Source of the DNA: Aquimarina brevivitae
GTDB taxonomy: Bacteria; Bacteroidota; Bacteroidia; Flavobacteriales; Flavobacteriaceae
Assembly (NCBI RefSeq): GCF_004216895.1
Contig: NZ_SGXE01000001.1
Coordinates: 372,001-436,000 of the forward strand
DNA length: 64,000 bases
Direction of reading: 5' to 3'
The notes beneath the pieces were generated by a model. It saw nothing but the letters and a program-made list of their open reading frames with translations, searched no databases and was not told where the DNA came from. The translations under genes and the position numbers were made by a program. Shown here piece after piece: positions 1 through 8,688 of this stretch (position 1 is its first letter; each line of letters starts with the position of its first letter).

Positions 1-675
1 CTATACCCAATTACACAACCAGTCATTGATAGTGTAGTTGCGGACACACCTGCTGCACAATCAGGAATAACTAAAGGCGATAAAATACTAGCCGTTAACG
101 GAGCTTCCATATCTTATTGGAATGAATTTCAACGTTTAAAAGCGCAAGACACAACTAATGCTGCTTTATCCTTAAAAATACTGCGTGATGGAGAAGAGAA
201 ACTCATCAACGTACAACCTGATGAAGAAGGAATTATCGGAGTATACCCTATAACTAGCTATACCGTACAGCGCATAGAATACTCTCTTGGAGAAAGTATC
301 AGTAAAGGTATTGACTACGGTTACTGGACACTACACGATTATGTTGCTCAATTTAAATACGTATTTACCAAAAAAGGAGCGCAACAAGTAGGTGGTTTTG
401 CTGCCATCGGTAATCTTTTTCCAGAAACCTGGAACTGGGCAGCGTTTTGGGGAACTACCGCATTTATTTCAATCATTTTAGCATTCATGAACATATTGCC
501 CATCCCCGCTTTAGACGGAGGTCATGTCATGTTTTTATTATATGAGATTATTGCAGGACGTAAACCTAATGATAAGTTTATGGAATACGCACAATTAGTA
601 GGATTTGTAATCCTTATTGCCTTATTATTATTCGCCAACGGAAATGATATTTATAGAGCGATTACTGGAAGCTAA
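1..675 (+). CDS. rseP: RseP-type site-2 metalloprotease, C-terminal part
   Basis: The frame is open from base 1, so the 5' end lies outside the window and only about 224 C-terminal residues are present. RseP is an inner-membrane zinc protease that cleaves anti-sigma factors and signal-peptide remnants inside the membrane. The visible part starts inside a PDZ domain (about residues 1-80, with SGITKGDKILAVNG) and ends with the membrane part. The second catalytic motif NILPIPALDGGH is at bases 490-525; its Asp is a metal ligand of the family. Two hydrophobic segments surround it. The N-terminal HExxH motif must be upstream of the window. It is followed by the tRNA-Asn promoter and no terminator is clear. 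Assignment is firm from the PDZ plus LPxPxLDGG combination. Confidence 0.93.
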   Translation, partial: LYPITQPVIDSVVADTPAAQSGITKGDKILAVNGASISYWNEFQRLKAQDTTNAALSLKILRDGEEKLINVQPDEEGIIGVYPITSYTVQRIEYSLGESISKGIDYGYWTLHDYVAQFKYVFTKKGAQQVGGFAAIGNLFPETWNWAAFWGTTAFISIILAFMNILPIPALDGGHVMFLLYEIIAGRKPNDKFMEYAQLVGFVILIALLLFANGNDIYRAITGS

Positions 676-691
676 AAAAAATTAAAAAACC

Positions 692-723
692 TTTTGGCTA
701 TTTAAAAAAGTAATCTATATTTG
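692..723 (+). promoter_or_regulatory. Bacteroidota-type promoter of tRNA-Asn
   Basis: TTTG at 693-696 and TATATTTG at 716-723, 19 bases apart, match the -33 and -7 (TAnnTTTG) boxes of the Bacteroidota primary sigma factor. The predicted start is near 730, about 40 bases before the tRNA. Confidence 0.75.
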
Positions 724-767
724 CACTCGCAAAACGAGAAAAACACTTCTTTTTTGCAGACATAAAT

Positions 768-841
768 TCCTCCTTAGCTCAGTTGGTTAGAGCATTTGAC
801 TGTTAATCAAAGGGTCCTTGGTTCGAGCCCAAGAGGGGGAG
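768..841 (+). tRNA. tRNA-Asn (anticodon GTT)
   Basis: All four stems can be folded by eye. The acceptor TCCTCCT (768-774) pairs with AGGGGGA (834-840) with one U-G pair. The D stem is GCTC/GAGC. The anticodon stem is TTTGA/TCAAA with loop CTGTTAA, anticodon GTT at 802-804. The T stem is CTTGG/CCAAG with loop TTCGAGC, and the discriminator base is G841. No CCA is encoded. Confidence 0.97.
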
Positions 842-850
842 CTTAAAAGA

Positions 851-887
851 AAAAACGTCATCTGAAAAGATGGCGTTTTTTGTTTTT
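851..887 (+). terminator. Intrinsic terminator after tRNA-Asn
   Basis: A 12-bp stem is formed by 851-862 and 869-880 around the loop TGAAAA, followed by a T-rich run. It lies 10 bases after the tRNA. Confidence 0.85.
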
Positions 888-888
888 G

Positions 889-947
889 CCTCTTTTGGGC
901 GAGAAGTTTATCCTGAGCACAGTCGAAGGGAGCCCAAGAGGGGGAGC
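889..947 (+). repeat. Fragment repeating the tRNA-Asn 3' end, with a REP-like motif
   Basis: Bases 930-947 repeat exactly 18 bases of the tRNA 3' end (825-842, gagcccaagagggggagc). The piece just before holds tcctgagcacagtcgaagg (911-929), a short sequence that I recall as recurring between genes in Bacteroidota. cctcttttgggc (889-900) is nearly the inverse complement of the tRNA-like piece, so the segment can fold back on itself. It could be a scar left by an element that used the tRNA 3' end, or a REP-type palindrome. Confidence 0.6.
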
Positions 948-952
948 AAAAT

Positions 953-990
953 AAAGCCTTAACTTAAAGAAGTTGAGGCTTTTTTGTTTT
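953..990 (+). terminator. Second intrinsic terminator
   Basis: A 13-bp stem with one G-T pair is formed by 953-965 and 970-982 with loop AAAG, followed by TTTTTGTTTT. It follows the tRNA-like fragment, as the first terminator follows the real tRNA. Confidence 0.8.
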
Positions 991-1158
991 AATTCATATT
1001 TTTACCACTCTCTTCCAACTTCTAGTGTTCTTGGTTTTCTGTTAGTCTATAAAATGTTTCTCAAAATCATACCTAGGTATTGGATTAAATCCTATTTTTA
1101 AGTGTAAAATAGCACGTATTATCAAACAGTGTACTACTTTAAAAACATAAACCTTTTT

Positions 1159-2439
1159 ATGGAACAGCGATCTAAACAGGCTAAAGCAATAGTATTTTAT
1201 TTTTCATTAGTACTTTTTGTAGTTTTTCCGGATCACACCCTGCATGCTCAACTTACCCAAGATACAGATGTGCTTTTTAAGGAAGCATTATCCTTATCAA
1301 AAAGTGGAAATCTAGAAGAGGCCTTGGAAAAAACAAATACGATAATAAGTCTTGCTCCTGAGTATACTGAAGCTCGATTATTAAGGGTCCGCCTTTTACA
1401 TCGCTCTAACCAAAACAATACCTTGGCAACAACGGATATTGTAACCTTATTGAGTTCGGCCGAAGCTAATTTGCGTCCAGAGATTAAAAACTTAGCGATA
1501 CAGCATATCAACCACCTTGAAAATGTTGAGGAATTATCTAATTATAAAAAAGAAATAGAGCCCTATTATGAAAAAGATGTAGCGCTTTATTTACAATTTA
1601 CGGAGCGATATATTCAATTAAAAGAAACACAAGCGGCTAAAGAATCCTTACAGCAGGTTATTGGAAAAATAGGGTTTTCTGATCAAGAAAATTATAGATT
1701 ACAGCAATTGATCAAAGCGCTTTATACCAACAAAATATCCGCTAATCACGAGGTAATTTCATTTCTTAATGACTACCCTGTGCAACAGTCGTGGAACACC
1801 ACAAGTTTGGAGTATCAAAAAACCATAGGGTTGACAGCTGTTATTGCCCGTGCTACATATAGTGATCGTTTTTTTACTGATGGAATGTTGTACCAATTAG
1901 AGGCTTACCCTGTTTTTACAGATCGTATCTATGCTTTTGCTGAAGTGAGTTATTCTGATGCTGATTTCTTTCAAAATTATGGCGTTAGCTTGTCCGGGTA
2001 TTTTGGAATCGGGAAAGGTTACGAATTAGAGACTGGTTTTCGGTATTTGGACTTTGATACGGATGACTTTTTCTCTGTTACCATAGGACTTACTAAATAT
2101 GTGGGAAGATTTTATATAAACACCCGATCCTTCTTAGGACCTAAGATAGATGACAATTTTATTCAAAATTATCAACTCAATCTAAGATACTACCTCAACA
2201 ACCCTGAAGACTATATTTTTGGTCGAGTTGGAACCGGAATATCACCTGATGACTCCTCACGATTTACGCAAGTAAACGCCAATCCTGACTTGGTAGCCTG
2301 GTATGGGACCTTAGGTATTTATAAAACCTTTAGAAAAATTGCAGGTACCTTTAGTGTAAGCTATTTGAATGAAGATCTGACTGGCGGCCGCACGGGGAAT
2401 CAACTTTCTGGTAATCTTGGACTAAGTTATCGTTTTTAG
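1159..2439 (+). CDS. TPR and beta-barrel outer-membrane protein, YaiO type
   Basis: This is a predicted outer-membrane protein of 426 residues. The ATG at 1159 gives a standard signal peptide ending at HAQ (about residue 31). A GTG at 1129 would add ten residues and is less likely. Residues about 35-200 are helical TPR-like repeats. From about residue 205 on, alternating aromatic strands (for example VIARATYSDRF and LNLRYYLNNP) end in a terminal aromatic residue (YRF), as in 20-30 kDa beta-barrels. This arrangement matches the YaiO family and resembles PgaA, which pairs TPRs with a porin for polysaccharide export. It converges, 8 bases apart, on a processive glycosyltransferase, as E. coli yaiO neighbours the glycosyltransferase gene yaiP. 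A role in export of a surface polysaccharide is inferred. Confidence 0.8.
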   Translation: MEQRSKQAKAIVFYFSLVLFVVFPDHTLHAQLTQDTDVLFKEALSLSKSGNLEEALEKTNTIISLAPEYTEARLLRVRLLHRSNQNNTLATTDIVTLLSSAEANLRPEIKNLAIQHINHLENVEELSNYKKEIEPYYEKDVALYLQFTERYIQLKETQAAKESLQQVIGKIGFSDQENYRLQQLIKALYTNKISANHEVISFLNDYPVQQSWNTTSLEYQKTIGLTAVIARATYSDRFFTDGMLYQLEAYPVFTDRIYAFAEVSYSDADFFQNYGVSLSGYFGIGKGYELETGFRYLDFDTDDFFSVTIGLTKYVGRFYINTRSFLGPKIDDNFIQNYQLNLRYYLNNPEDYIFGRVGTGISPDDSSRFTQVNANPDLVAWYGTLGIYKTFRKIAGTFSVSYLNEDLTGGRTGNQLSGNLGLSYRF

Positions 2440-2447
2440 CACTGCTG

Positions 2448-3869
2448 CTATTTTGATGTAAATCCTTTTCTGGTCATATTACCCCAAGAAGATTTGATTT
2501 TAAATATCTTTTTGAAGTAGCCTTTTATTTCTGCAAATACCATAATAGGGTGATTGATAAAAGGCTCAACATAGGCGGCTATCAACAGTTGTATCAAAAT
2601 TTTAGGCTTTGCATAATGTCTAAAACTAATGGTGTACAATAAAATTGAGATGGTTGAAAAAATACAGCCAATTAGATAAACCGCAATAAATAAGTATATC
2701 GCAAAAGGAAGGTTGATCCAGCCCAGGCTAATATATATCACCAGAATGATTAAACCCAAAAACTCCACAATAGGAGCACACAACTCAAAAAATATCCAAT
2801 ACGGAAAAAACACCAAGCCCATACTGCGATATTTAGGGTTAAAGAACAAGTATCTATGCTTTTTCATAGTCTCCCATAAACCTCTAGCCCACCGGTCGCG
2901 TTGCACCGCATAAATCTTAGCGGTTGAAGGCGCTTCTGTCCAGCATAAGGTCTCAGGGATATACACCACATCGTAAGGTATCTTTTGGCGCTCCATATGA
3001 GCTCGTAGTCGAATACAAAGTTCCAGATCCTCCCCTACTGTATTTTTATCAAGCCCTCCTACTTCTAAAACCCGCTTAGTAGGATAAAGTCCAAACGCGC
3101 CAGAAACTAATAACAATCCATCAATTTGCGTCCAAGCCATCCTACCTAATAAAAAGGATCGTATATATTCTACCACCTGTATCCTGGCAATGATACTTTT
3201 AGGTAAACGCAACTCACTTAAAGTTCCATTTTTGATTTTAGAATCATTAGCAATACCGATAGCACCACCACAGGCAATAACTTCTTTATCTAATTGCTCT
3301 AAATAAGGTCGTACCATTTTGAGTAAGGCATCTTGCTCAATAATGCAATCGGCATCAGTACAGAGGATTAATTTTGTTTTTGCGTAAGAAATACCTGTAT
3401 TTATGGCATCTGCACGGCCACCATTTACTTTATCAATAACGGTAAGATTACTATACTTTGGATTTTGGCTTTTATAAATACCAACAACCTCCTTGCAATC
3501 AATGTTTTCATTTCCTTTATATAAAGGCACAGTAGATAACTCAAAATCATCTATTAACTGTTGTAGGGAATCATCTTTGCTACCGTCATTAACAATAATT
3601 AATTCATAATACGGGTATTGAATAGAAAGTAAAGAACGAACGTTGGTAACAATAGTTTTTCCTTCATTATAAGCTGGTGCAATTAAACTTATGCTGGGCA
3701 AGTCGATAGCTTTTTTAATGTCCTTTACATTAAGGAAACCTACTCTTTTTTTGTTCTTTCGAATCGCTAAAATCGCTAAGAGGATAAACGAAAAGTACCA
3801 CATAAACAATGCTATCCCATACACAAGAAAAAAGTAATCCCACCAATTATGACCTATTTGATTCAACAT
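2448..3869 (-). CDS. Processive family 2 glycosyltransferase, membrane bound
   Basis: A 473-residue synthase of the PgaC/hyaluronan/chitin synthase type. One N-terminal membrane helix (about 15-37) is followed by a cytosolic GT-A domain with the expected motifs: nucleotide-binding VNDGS near 93-97, TDAD at 171-174 (metal-binding DxD), GED at 279-281 (catalytic base) and QRDRW at 323-327, the mark of processive enzymes. Two or three more helices follow (about 350-415). It probably polymerises a UDP-sugar and pushes the chain through the inner membrane; the sugar cannot be told. It is last in an operon with a HEAT-repeat protein (6-base gap) and a pseudo-receiver, and faces the YaiO-type pore gene. 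No polysaccharide deacetylase gene is nearby, unlike pga loci. Confidence 0.9.
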   Translation of the reverse strand: MLNQIGHNWWDYFFLVYGIALFMWYFSFILLAILAIRKNKKRVGFLNVKDIKKAIDLPSISLIAPAYNEGKTIVTNVRSLLSIQYPYYELIIVNDGSKDDSLQQLIDDFELSTVPLYKGNENIDCKEVVGIYKSQNPKYSNLTVIDKVNGGRADAINTGISYAKTKLILCTDADCIIEQDALLKMVRPYLEQLDKEVIACGGAIGIANDSKIKNGTLSELRLPKSIIARIQVVEYIRSFLLGRMAWTQIDGLLLVSGAFGLYPTKRVLEVGGLDKNTVGEDLELCIRLRAHMERQKIPYDVVYIPETLCWTEAPSTAKIYAVQRDRWARGLWETMKKHRYLFFNPKYRSMGLVFFPYWIFFELCAPIVEFLGLIILVIYISLGWINLPFAIYLFIAVYLIGCIFSTISILLYTISFRHYAKPKILIQLLIAAYVEPFINHPIMVFAEIKGYFKKIFKIKSSWGNMTRKGFTSK

Positions 3870-3875
3870 AGTTTA

Positions 3876-4769
3876 CTAATTATTAGCCTGTAATAAGGGT
3901 GTAAGTTTTTGATCCAAGACTACGTTATTTGCACGCAACTTGTAAGCTTGATAATGTTGACCTAACAACTTTAAGTCGTCTTCATCAAAGGAAAGCTCAT
4001 CTAAGAGCTCTAATGCCATATTAGCGACATATTTGTGCTCTGAAAATAGTTCCTGGATAGCATACCAGTTATAGTTTTGCACATGAAATCTTCTGATTAT
4101 TCGCAGACATAATTCCCGTGATGATGGGCTTTCTGCCTGTATTGCTTTCTTAAAAAAAGTATCATCAAATTTAGGATAATATTGATGTAGCTTTTCAACA
4201 ATTCGTATTTGTTGCCATAAGGAAATTGGAAATTTTACATAAGGTAAAATTCGCAAACTCTTCCATCCCAAAAAACGCACTAATGCTATCTGAGCTTCTC
4301 TACGAACCAAAATATGTTTATGACTATTAAGCTTAGCAATTAAATCAAGATTTTGGTCAATATCCAATTCATAAGATATCCAAATGGCTCTCGATTTCTT
4401 ATACCAGTTGTTACTTTTAATATCTGCCTTTAGCTCCTTAGCCACCGTAACGTCTGTGGCAAACAAAAAAGACCAGGTATCACGATCCGTGATAAAAAAG
4501 TCCTTGATATTAATAATGATATTAGCTACATCACGCAAGTCCCTACTCTTTTTAATATAGCCCTGTAGCCAATGCGGAACCACAAACTTTGAAATTGGTA
4601 GGGATTTAGTATAGTTAATAGATACATACTGAATTACCTGCTCCTTTAATTGCTTTTTGCGTTTTACACGATATCTCCTTCTTAAAAGGCTATAACCAAT
4701 AGATAACCATAACCCTCCCAAAATTAAGAGTAGCAAAAAAATAAGTTGAATAAGCTGTTGCTCTAGCAT
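3876..4769 (-). CDS. Membrane-anchored HEAT-repeat protein
   Basis: 297 residues. One N-terminal membrane helix (about 7-27) is followed by a basic stretch (RRRYRVKRKKQ), so the rest should lie in the cytoplasm. The remainder is helical with repeating units typical of HEAT-like scaffolds, for example HKHILVRREAQIALVRFLGW and KYVANMALELLDEL. No catalytic motif is visible. Its start overlaps the stop of the upstream pseudo-receiver by one base (TAATG), which implies translational coupling, and the glycosyltransferase follows at once. The likely role is an adaptor between receiver and synthase; this is inference. Confidence 0.7.
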   Translation of the reverse strand: MLEQQLIQLIFLLLLILGGLWLSIGYSLLRRRYRVKRKKQLKEQVIQYVSINYTKSLPISKFVVPHWLQGYIKKSRDLRDVANIIINIKDFFITDRDTWSFLFATDVTVAKELKADIKSNNWYKKSRAIWISYELDIDQNLDLIAKLNSHKHILVRREAQIALVRFLGWKSLRILPYVKFPISLWQQIRIVEKLHQYYPKFDDTFFKKAIQAESPSSRELCLRIIRRFHVQNYNWYAIQELFSEHKYVANMALELLDELSFDEDDLKLLGQHYQAYKLRANNVVLDQKLTPLLQANN

Positions 4770-5125
4770 TAAACGTATTTAAAAATTTTATCCTTTAAGG
4801 TTCTGATATCTACAGGTAGTGTGATGTACTCTTCAATACCCAATTGCTCAATGTCATCCTTAACATTTTGATGTTCCATTTGTGTTACCACAATCAACTT
4901 AGCCTCTGGCAATTTTTGATGTAAAAAATCGATGTACTCATTGGTGAAAATACCGTCAACAGACAATTCGGTGACTACTAACTGATAATTGTTTGCTGCA
5001 ATCAGTTGCTCAACCTCATCAAAGGTGGTAGCAATAGTACAATCTTTGCCTGAAGCTTCGACAAAGTTTTTAAGCACATTGGCTATGATATCTTCTAATA
5101 CAATTAATACCGTACTACTATTCAT
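4769..5125 (-). CDS. Single-domain pseudo-receiver (CheY-like)
   Basis: 118 residues with the alternating beta/alpha pattern of a response-regulator receiver and no output domain. Key positions depart from the family. The phospho-acceptor Asp at the end of strand 3 is Glu53 (VVTELSVDG). The conserved Lys before Pro in strand 5 is Leu103 (ITLPVD). The acidic pair after strand 1 is E11-D12, preceded by Leu. Thr81 is kept. It therefore probably cannot be phosphorylated normally and may act as a constitutive binding domain; Glu can mimic phospho-Asp. First gene of an operon with the HEAT protein and glycosyltransferase. No histidine kinase is nearby. Confidence 0.82.
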   Translation of the reverse strand: MNSSTVLIVLEDIIANVLKNFVEASGKDCTIATTFDEVEQLIAANNYQLVVTELSVDGIFTNEYIDFLHQKLPEAKLIVVTQMEHQNVKDDIEQLGIEEYITLPVDIRTLKDKIFKYV

Positions 5126-5305
5126 TATTAATTTCTCCTCTAGTAAATATAAAATACTTTTAGCATTCTAAATATATCAAGTCCATAGTTTTTTAATTTT
5201 AATCAGGAAAAACTTTTCACTGAAACCAAGAAACTTTAAGATCTAAGAATAAACTATCAAGCTTTCATCTAAAAGGTCTATTTTAGCTGAAAAACATAGG
5301 ATGCT

Positions 5306-6691
5306 ATGATAAAGAAAAATGAAGAGCTTTTTTATTTAATCAAATCGCTTAACAAAAGTGAAAAACGATACTTTAAGGTACCCCATCAAACTAATCCCAG
5401 TGCAGAATATTTAATTTTGTTTGCTGCGATAGACGCACAAGAAAGCTATGATGAAAATGCGATAAAAGCTGAGTTTAAAGACAAAACCTTTGTGAATCAA
5501 CTTACTACTATTAAAAATTACCTGAAACAAAAAATAATGCAGTCCTTAAGAGATTTCCATGCTAAGATATCTGTGGAAGCTGAATTGATTGACATTATAA
5601 GAAATGTAGAAATATTATATCATAAAGGGTTGTACAGCATTTGTTTAAGCGAGTTAAAACGTGCCGAAAAAAAAGCCATACGTACGGAAAATAACAAACT
5701 ATTATTTCATATTCTAAGCTGGAAGTTAACTATACTTAAAAGCCTACCTAATATTGACCAGAAAACCCTACGCAACCTTGTTAACCAACAAAAACAAGTC
5801 TTAAAAACTATAAAAGACTACGTTGATTTGACTGCGGCGCATCTTCTTCCCAATGAAACCACCAAACCTCATAATAAAACATCTTCCTTGCTCAACAAAA
5901 CTCTTAAAACCTCCCACAAATACCAACAACTAATTGCTCAAAATGCCATCGATAAAGCCAAGAAATTACTGGAAGATGTACTTAAAGACTGGGAGGATAA
6001 TACCTTGATGTTAGAAGAGTCTTTCACCACTTATTTTTCAATTGCCAACGATTATATTGATTTATTGGTGAAGCAAAAACAGTTTAGAGAAGGCCTCGTA
6101 CAAATCCTAAAGCTTAAGCAAAAGGCAACTCAATATGAGGAACAATCAGCAGCATTTATCAATGAAAAACTGAGATTATTCACTGCGGAGTTAGAAATAC
6201 GCAGACACTTAAAAGATTTACATACTACAAACGAAACGGTCCGAGAAATTAAGGCCTTTATGCAGGCAAATACCGCATTGGTTTCATTGAACTATAAATT
6301 GTCGCTGACGCTTCAATTTGCAAGTATTTACTTGACCAAAAAGAATTATGAAAATGTCTTAAGTTGTATTGATCTAATCTTGCGAGAAGATGTCAAAAAA
6401 CAATTTAAAGAATTGCTATTACCAAGCTTATGGTTACAATTACTAGCCTACTACGAATTAGGAAAAAACAATTTGATAAAACCGCTAATCCCACAAATTA
6501 AAAAAGAAATTAAAAAGCAAAAAAACATAGCTCCCTATGAAGATGTTCTTTTTAAATTTATTAGGTCTACAGCACCGCTTTCTTCAGCAGAAAAAAAGCC
6601 TTTATTCATTACGCTAAAAGAGGAACTGCAAAATGTGCTGCATTCAAAATCCATACCTTATGATATTGAACAATGGATCAACTCCAAGTAA
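5306..6691 (+). CDS. Helical repeat protein of unknown function
   Basis: 461 residues, not recognised as a named family. It has no signal peptide and no membrane helix, so it should be cytoplasmic. It is Lys-, Leu- and Gln-rich and looks all-helical. The N-terminal 90 residues (with LNKSEKRYFK near the start) could be a helical domain, and residues about 200-430 read as TPR-like helix pairs (for example ENVLSCIDLILREDVKKQ). The ATG at 5306 is chosen because it begins the conserved-looking part. It stands alone between the divergent pseudo-receiver operon and the convergent symporter. Confidence 0.6.
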   Translation: MIKKNEELFYLIKSLNKSEKRYFKVPHQTNPSAEYLILFAAIDAQESYDENAIKAEFKDKTFVNQLTTIKNYLKQKIMQSLRDFHAKISVEAELIDIIRNVEILYHKGLYSICLSELKRAEKKAIRTENNKLLFHILSWKLTILKSLPNIDQKTLRNLVNQQKQVLKTIKDYVDLTAAHLLPNETTKPHNKTSSLLNKTLKTSHKYQQLIAQNAIDKAKKLLEDVLKDWEDNTLMLEESFTTYFSIANDYIDLLVKQKQFREGLVQILKLKQKATQYEEQSAAFINEKLRLFTAELEIRRHLKDLHTTNETVREIKAFMQANTALVSLNYKLSLTLQFASIYLTKKNYENVLSCIDLILREDVKKQFKELLLPSLWLQLLAYYELGKNNLIKPLIPQIKKEIKKQKNIAPYEDVLFKFIRSTAPLSSAEKKPLFITLKEELQNVLHSKSIPYDIEQWINSK

Positions 6692-6751
6692 CCGAATAAA
6701 TAGTTGGTTGACGGATTTATGATTACAACAATCTAAAGTCGCTATCGCCTT

Positions 6752-8398
6752 TTAAGAGAAGTAAATATATACTCCTATTACTATAATACATATTAGTATT
6801 CCTACGATGTTGACATATTTCCAAGGTTTGATATCGACCTCTTTAGTATATTCCTGTACGTAGGGAGTTTCTCTTGGTTTAATTTTTCCTATAAATAGCA
6901 TAATCAGCACATTAAACAAAAACAAAATTGCCATGACATGAAGGAAGTGTGGATAAGCATTAGCTTTCACCAATGCAAGTTCAGCCACATCTACGATACC
7001 ATTATCCGCAGCTTTTTCCAATGCGCTATTAGTTAAGTGAGGCCGTACTATAAATTCACTTATACAATACAGTACTGAACCAGAAATCAATCCAATTTTT
7101 GCCGCTATAGCCGGCACATATTTGGTTAAGTATCCAACAACAATAATGGTTAAAATCGGAATACTATAAATCCCATTCACTTGTTGTAAATAGTTAAATA
7201 TACTTTCAGTATTAGCTAATAATGGAGCTAAAAACATGGAAGCTATAGCAAGTATTATCCCAAAAAGTTTCCCATATTTAACGACTGTTCTTTCATCGGC
7301 CGTTTTGTTAATATGTTCTTTGTAAATATCAATACCAAAAAGGGTTACTGAACTATTCAAGACACTGTTGAAAGAGGAAAGAATTGCTCCAAATAATACC
7401 GCAGCAAAAAACCCAAGTAATGAGGGAGGTAGGACTTCTCTAACAAGCATCGGATATGCATCTACAGAATTATCGAGATTTCCTTCAAACATATGATAGG
7501 CAATAATACCTGGTAAAACCACAATAATTGGACCCAATATTTTTATAAAAGACCCCAAAAGCAATCCTTTTTGACCTTCTTTTAAATTTTTAGCTGCTAA
7601 TGCTCGCTGAATAATCTGTTGATTAGTTCCCCAATAGAACAATTGTACCAACATCATACCTGTGAAAATCGTTGTAAAAGGAACTTCTGAAGTACTGCTT
7701 CCGATAGAATTAAACTTTTCCGGGTTTTCTGTGATAAGTATATCCAGTCCATCCATCATACTCCCATCCCCTATAGCCATTAAACCAAATACGGGAATAA
7801 ATAAACCACCAATTAACAGCCCTATAGCATTAACCGTATCGGATACTGCCACTGCTTTTAATCCTCCAAAAACGGCATAAATAGACCCTATAACTCCAAT
7901 AAACCATACACAGATCCATAAAGCCTGTACATCAGATACTCCAAGAAGTTCAGGGATATTGAACATACCACTAACGGCGGTGGATCCGGTATAAAGAATT
8001 ATTGGCAACAGCACAACCACATAACCGGTTAAAAATAATGCTGAAGTAAGCGTTTTTGTGCTTTTATCGAATCGTTTAGACAAAAACTGGGGAATGGTTG
8101 TTAATCCTCCTTTAAGATACCGTGGTAATAAAAACACAGCTGTTATTACCATTGCTAATGCAGCTAAAGTCTCCCAGGCCATAACCACTAATCCATCGAT
8201 ATAGGAACTACCATTTAGACCCACTATTTGTTCGGTCGACAAATTGGTCAGCAATAAAGAGGCTGCAATTACTCCAGCAGTTAAACTCCTACCCCCTAAA
8301 AAATACCCATCAGAAGTGTTCTCATCTGTTTTTAAAGTGGCTATATATGAAATAACTCCAACCAATAGCGTGAAGCCTAAGAAAGAAATAATACCCAT
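6752..8398 (-). CDS. Sodium:solute symporter (SSS/SLC5 family)
   Basis: 548 residues with about 14 hydrophobic segments, the usual size and topology of the LeuT-fold SSS family. Family landmarks include SLLLTNLSTEQIVGLNGSSY near residue 50, FGGLKAVAVSDTVNAIG near 180 and FGAILSSFNSVLNSS near 340, the last in the sodium-site region. It imports a solute, probably a sugar or related compound, with sodium across the inner membrane; the substrate cannot be read from sequence. It is a single gene with no catabolic neighbours. The start ATG at 8398 directly gives the first membrane helix. Confidence 0.9.
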   Translation of the reverse strand: MGIISFLGFTLLVGVISYIATLKTDENTSDGYFLGGRSLTAGVIAASLLLTNLSTEQIVGLNGSSYIDGLVVMAWETLAALAMVITAVFLLPRYLKGGLTTIPQFLSKRFDKSTKTLTSALFLTGYVVVLLPIILYTGSTAVSGMFNIPELLGVSDVQALWICVWFIGVIGSIYAVFGGLKAVAVSDTVNAIGLLIGGLFIPVFGLMAIGDGSMMDGLDILITENPEKFNSIGSSTSEVPFTTIFTGMMLVQLFYWGTNQQIIQRALAAKNLKEGQKGLLLGSFIKILGPIIVVLPGIIAYHMFEGNLDNSVDAYPMLVREVLPPSLLGFFAAVLFGAILSSFNSVLNSSVTLFGIDIYKEHINKTADERTVVKYGKLFGIILAIASMFLAPLLANTESIFNYLQQVNGIYSIPILTIIVVGYLTKYVPAIAAKIGLISGSVLYCISEFIVRPHLTNSALEKAADNGIVDVAELALVKANAYPHFLHVMAILFLFNVLIMLFIGKIKPRETPYVQEYTKEVDIKPWKYVNIVGILICIIVIGVYIYFS

Positions 8399-8638
8399 TG
8401 CATCGATTTTAAAAAATAAATATAGCGTATTTAAAATTAAAACTACAAGTTAGCGCAGCAAGCTTCAATACATTTATTTTACTAAACCTCTAGTTTTCAA
8501 TAGCCAATCGTTTTGTGTAGGGTGATACAGCGTTTTAAGACACCCTAATGTTGAGTTTATGTATAGGTCAATACCATTTTTATTTACCATAAATAGAAGC
8601 GTCCATAATTAAAGTAAAGCATAGTTATTGCAAAGCTT

Positions 8639-8670
8639 TTTGAATTGAAGTAATAATTAAAGTATTTTTG
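8639..8670 (+). promoter_or_regulatory. Promoter of the 8689 lipoprotein operon
   Basis: TTTG at 8639-8642 and TATTTTTG at 8663-8670 (20 bases apart) fit the Bacteroidota -33/-7 boxes. The predicted start leaves only about a dozen bases before the ATG at 8689. The rest of 8399-8638 shows nothing clear. Confidence 0.6.
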
Positions 8671-8688
8671 AGTCCTTATTTATAAAAA

